Positions 5,357 through 5,787 of a stretch of DNA of 5,787 bases are shown here, in pieces (the stretch's first letter is position 1; each line of letters begins with the position of its first letter). The notes beneath the pieces are model-generated. The model had not been told where the DNA came from. It searched no databases and saw nothing but the letters and a program-made list of their open reading frames with translations. A program made the position numbers and the translations under genes. This DNA comes from Candidatus Omnitrophota bacterium (GTDB lineage: Bacteria; Omnitrophota; Gorgyraeia; Gygaellales; Profunditerraquicolaceae). The stretch spans positions 1 to 5,787 of the forward strand of contig JACRHO010000048.1 of assembly GCA_016212045.1 (NCBI GenBank). Reading direction: 5' to 3'.

Positions 5357-5787
5357 TATTCAAAAATTAATTCTTGATTCTTGCGCAGCACCTTGACCTT
5401 AGTGCCTTCTTTAAATTTCTTAGAGATTATCTCCGAGGCTAAAGGATCTTCTAAAAATCTCTGGATAGTCCGCTTTAATGGCCGGGCGCCAAAAATCGGG
5501 TCAAAACCCTTTTCAATCAAAAAGTCCTTTGCCTCCTGACTGACATCTAAAATAATATTGTGTTCCTTCAGCCGCTCGGCAACAAAACCAATTTCAATAT
5601 CAATGATGCGCTGCAGGTCATCTTTGGATAACTGCCGGAAGACGATAGTGTCGTCAATACGGTTTAAAAATTCCGGCTTAAAGGTGCGCTTTACCTCTTC
5701 CAGTAATTTATCCTTCATCTCCTGATAACTAATCTCCTCTTTCTGCGCCTTAAAACCTAAAGAGCCGGTCTTGCGGATTAATTCTGC
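5356..5787 (-). CDS. clpC: ATP-dependent Clp protease ATP-binding subunit ClpC, C-terminal part only
   Basis: ClpC is a cytosolic AAA+ unfoldase that feeds proteins to the ClpP protease. Only the last 143 residues are present. The frame stays open from 5787 to the TAA at 5356-5358, and the first Met in this fragment (5718) is internal, not the start. The fragment covers the end of the second AAA+ domain and the C-terminal small domain. It shows IRKTGSLGF (4-12), the FKPEFLNRID segment (36-45) that carries the conserved arginine of the ATP site, and the sensor-2 motif GARPLKR (100-106). LNRIDD and GFDPIFGARPLKRTIQRF are typical of ClpC/ClpB. ClpC is preferred to ClpB because of the LIRKTGSLGF segment before the FKPEFLNRID motif and the neighbouring radA and yacL-like genes, as in Bacillus. 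The stop overlaps the mlaE start by one base. Confidence 0.93.
   Translation of the reverse strand, partial: AELIRKTGSLGFKAQKEEISYQEMKDKLLEEVKRTFKPEFLNRIDDTIVFRQLSKDDLQRIIDIEIGFVAERLKEHNIILDVSQEAKDFLIEKGFDPIFGARPLKRTIQRFLEDPLASEIISKKFKEGTKVKVLRKNQELIFE

Noticed and set aside
5356..5718. Stand-alone 120-aa protein starting at 5718
   Set aside because: The frame continues upstream to the window edge with ClpC-like sequence, so the Met at 5718 is internal to clpC.

Overview
The window is a compact bacterial gene cluster. All seven genes lie on the minus strand and are transcribed from high to low coordinates: the 3' end of clpC, then mlaE, mlaF, mlaD, radA, a yacL-type PIN-TRAM membrane protein, and the 5' part of ispD, which runs off the left edge. 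ClpC and IspD are partial. Most junctions are tight: clpC/mlaE overlap by 1 nt (TAATG), mlaF/mlaD are 12 nt apart, mlaD/radA overlap by 4 nt (GTGA), and radA/yacL-like are 4 nt apart. This looks like one operon.

The core order clpC-radA-yacL-ispD matches the classical Firmicutes order (ctsR-mcsA-mcsB-clpC-radA-disA-yacL-ispD-ispF), but disA is absent. An MlaE-MlaF-MlaD lipid-transport cassette sits between clpC and radA. A complete Mla inner-membrane core implies a cell with an outer membrane, so this is a diderm bacterium that keeps this gene order. The moderate GC content and the combination of genes would fit an uncultivated lineage such as Omnitrophota, but this is a weak inference that I cannot confirm from the sequence alone.

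The only two gaps of any size, yacL-like/ispD (191 nt) and mlaE/mlaF (162 nt), are both filled from stop codon to start codon by copies of the same structured palindromic element. Each copy has short inverted ends (AATGAG/CTCATT-like), two flanking hairpins in inverted orientation and a central 13-14 bp stem (ACCCTTGACATTT-like). All four flanking hairpins share one design: an outer stem, a symmetric 2x2 internal loop (GA/GA or TC/TC), an inner stem and a triloop. Their sequences differ mainly by compensatory base-pair changes. This repeat is the most unusual content of the window and may be an undescribed mobile or regulatory intergenic element.

The genes cover protein quality control (ClpC), envelope lipid transport (MlaEFD), recombination repair (RadA), a membrane-anchored putative RNase (PIN-TRAM) and isoprenoid precursor synthesis (IspD). 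Apart from the three Mla proteins, they share a location rather than a known pathway.
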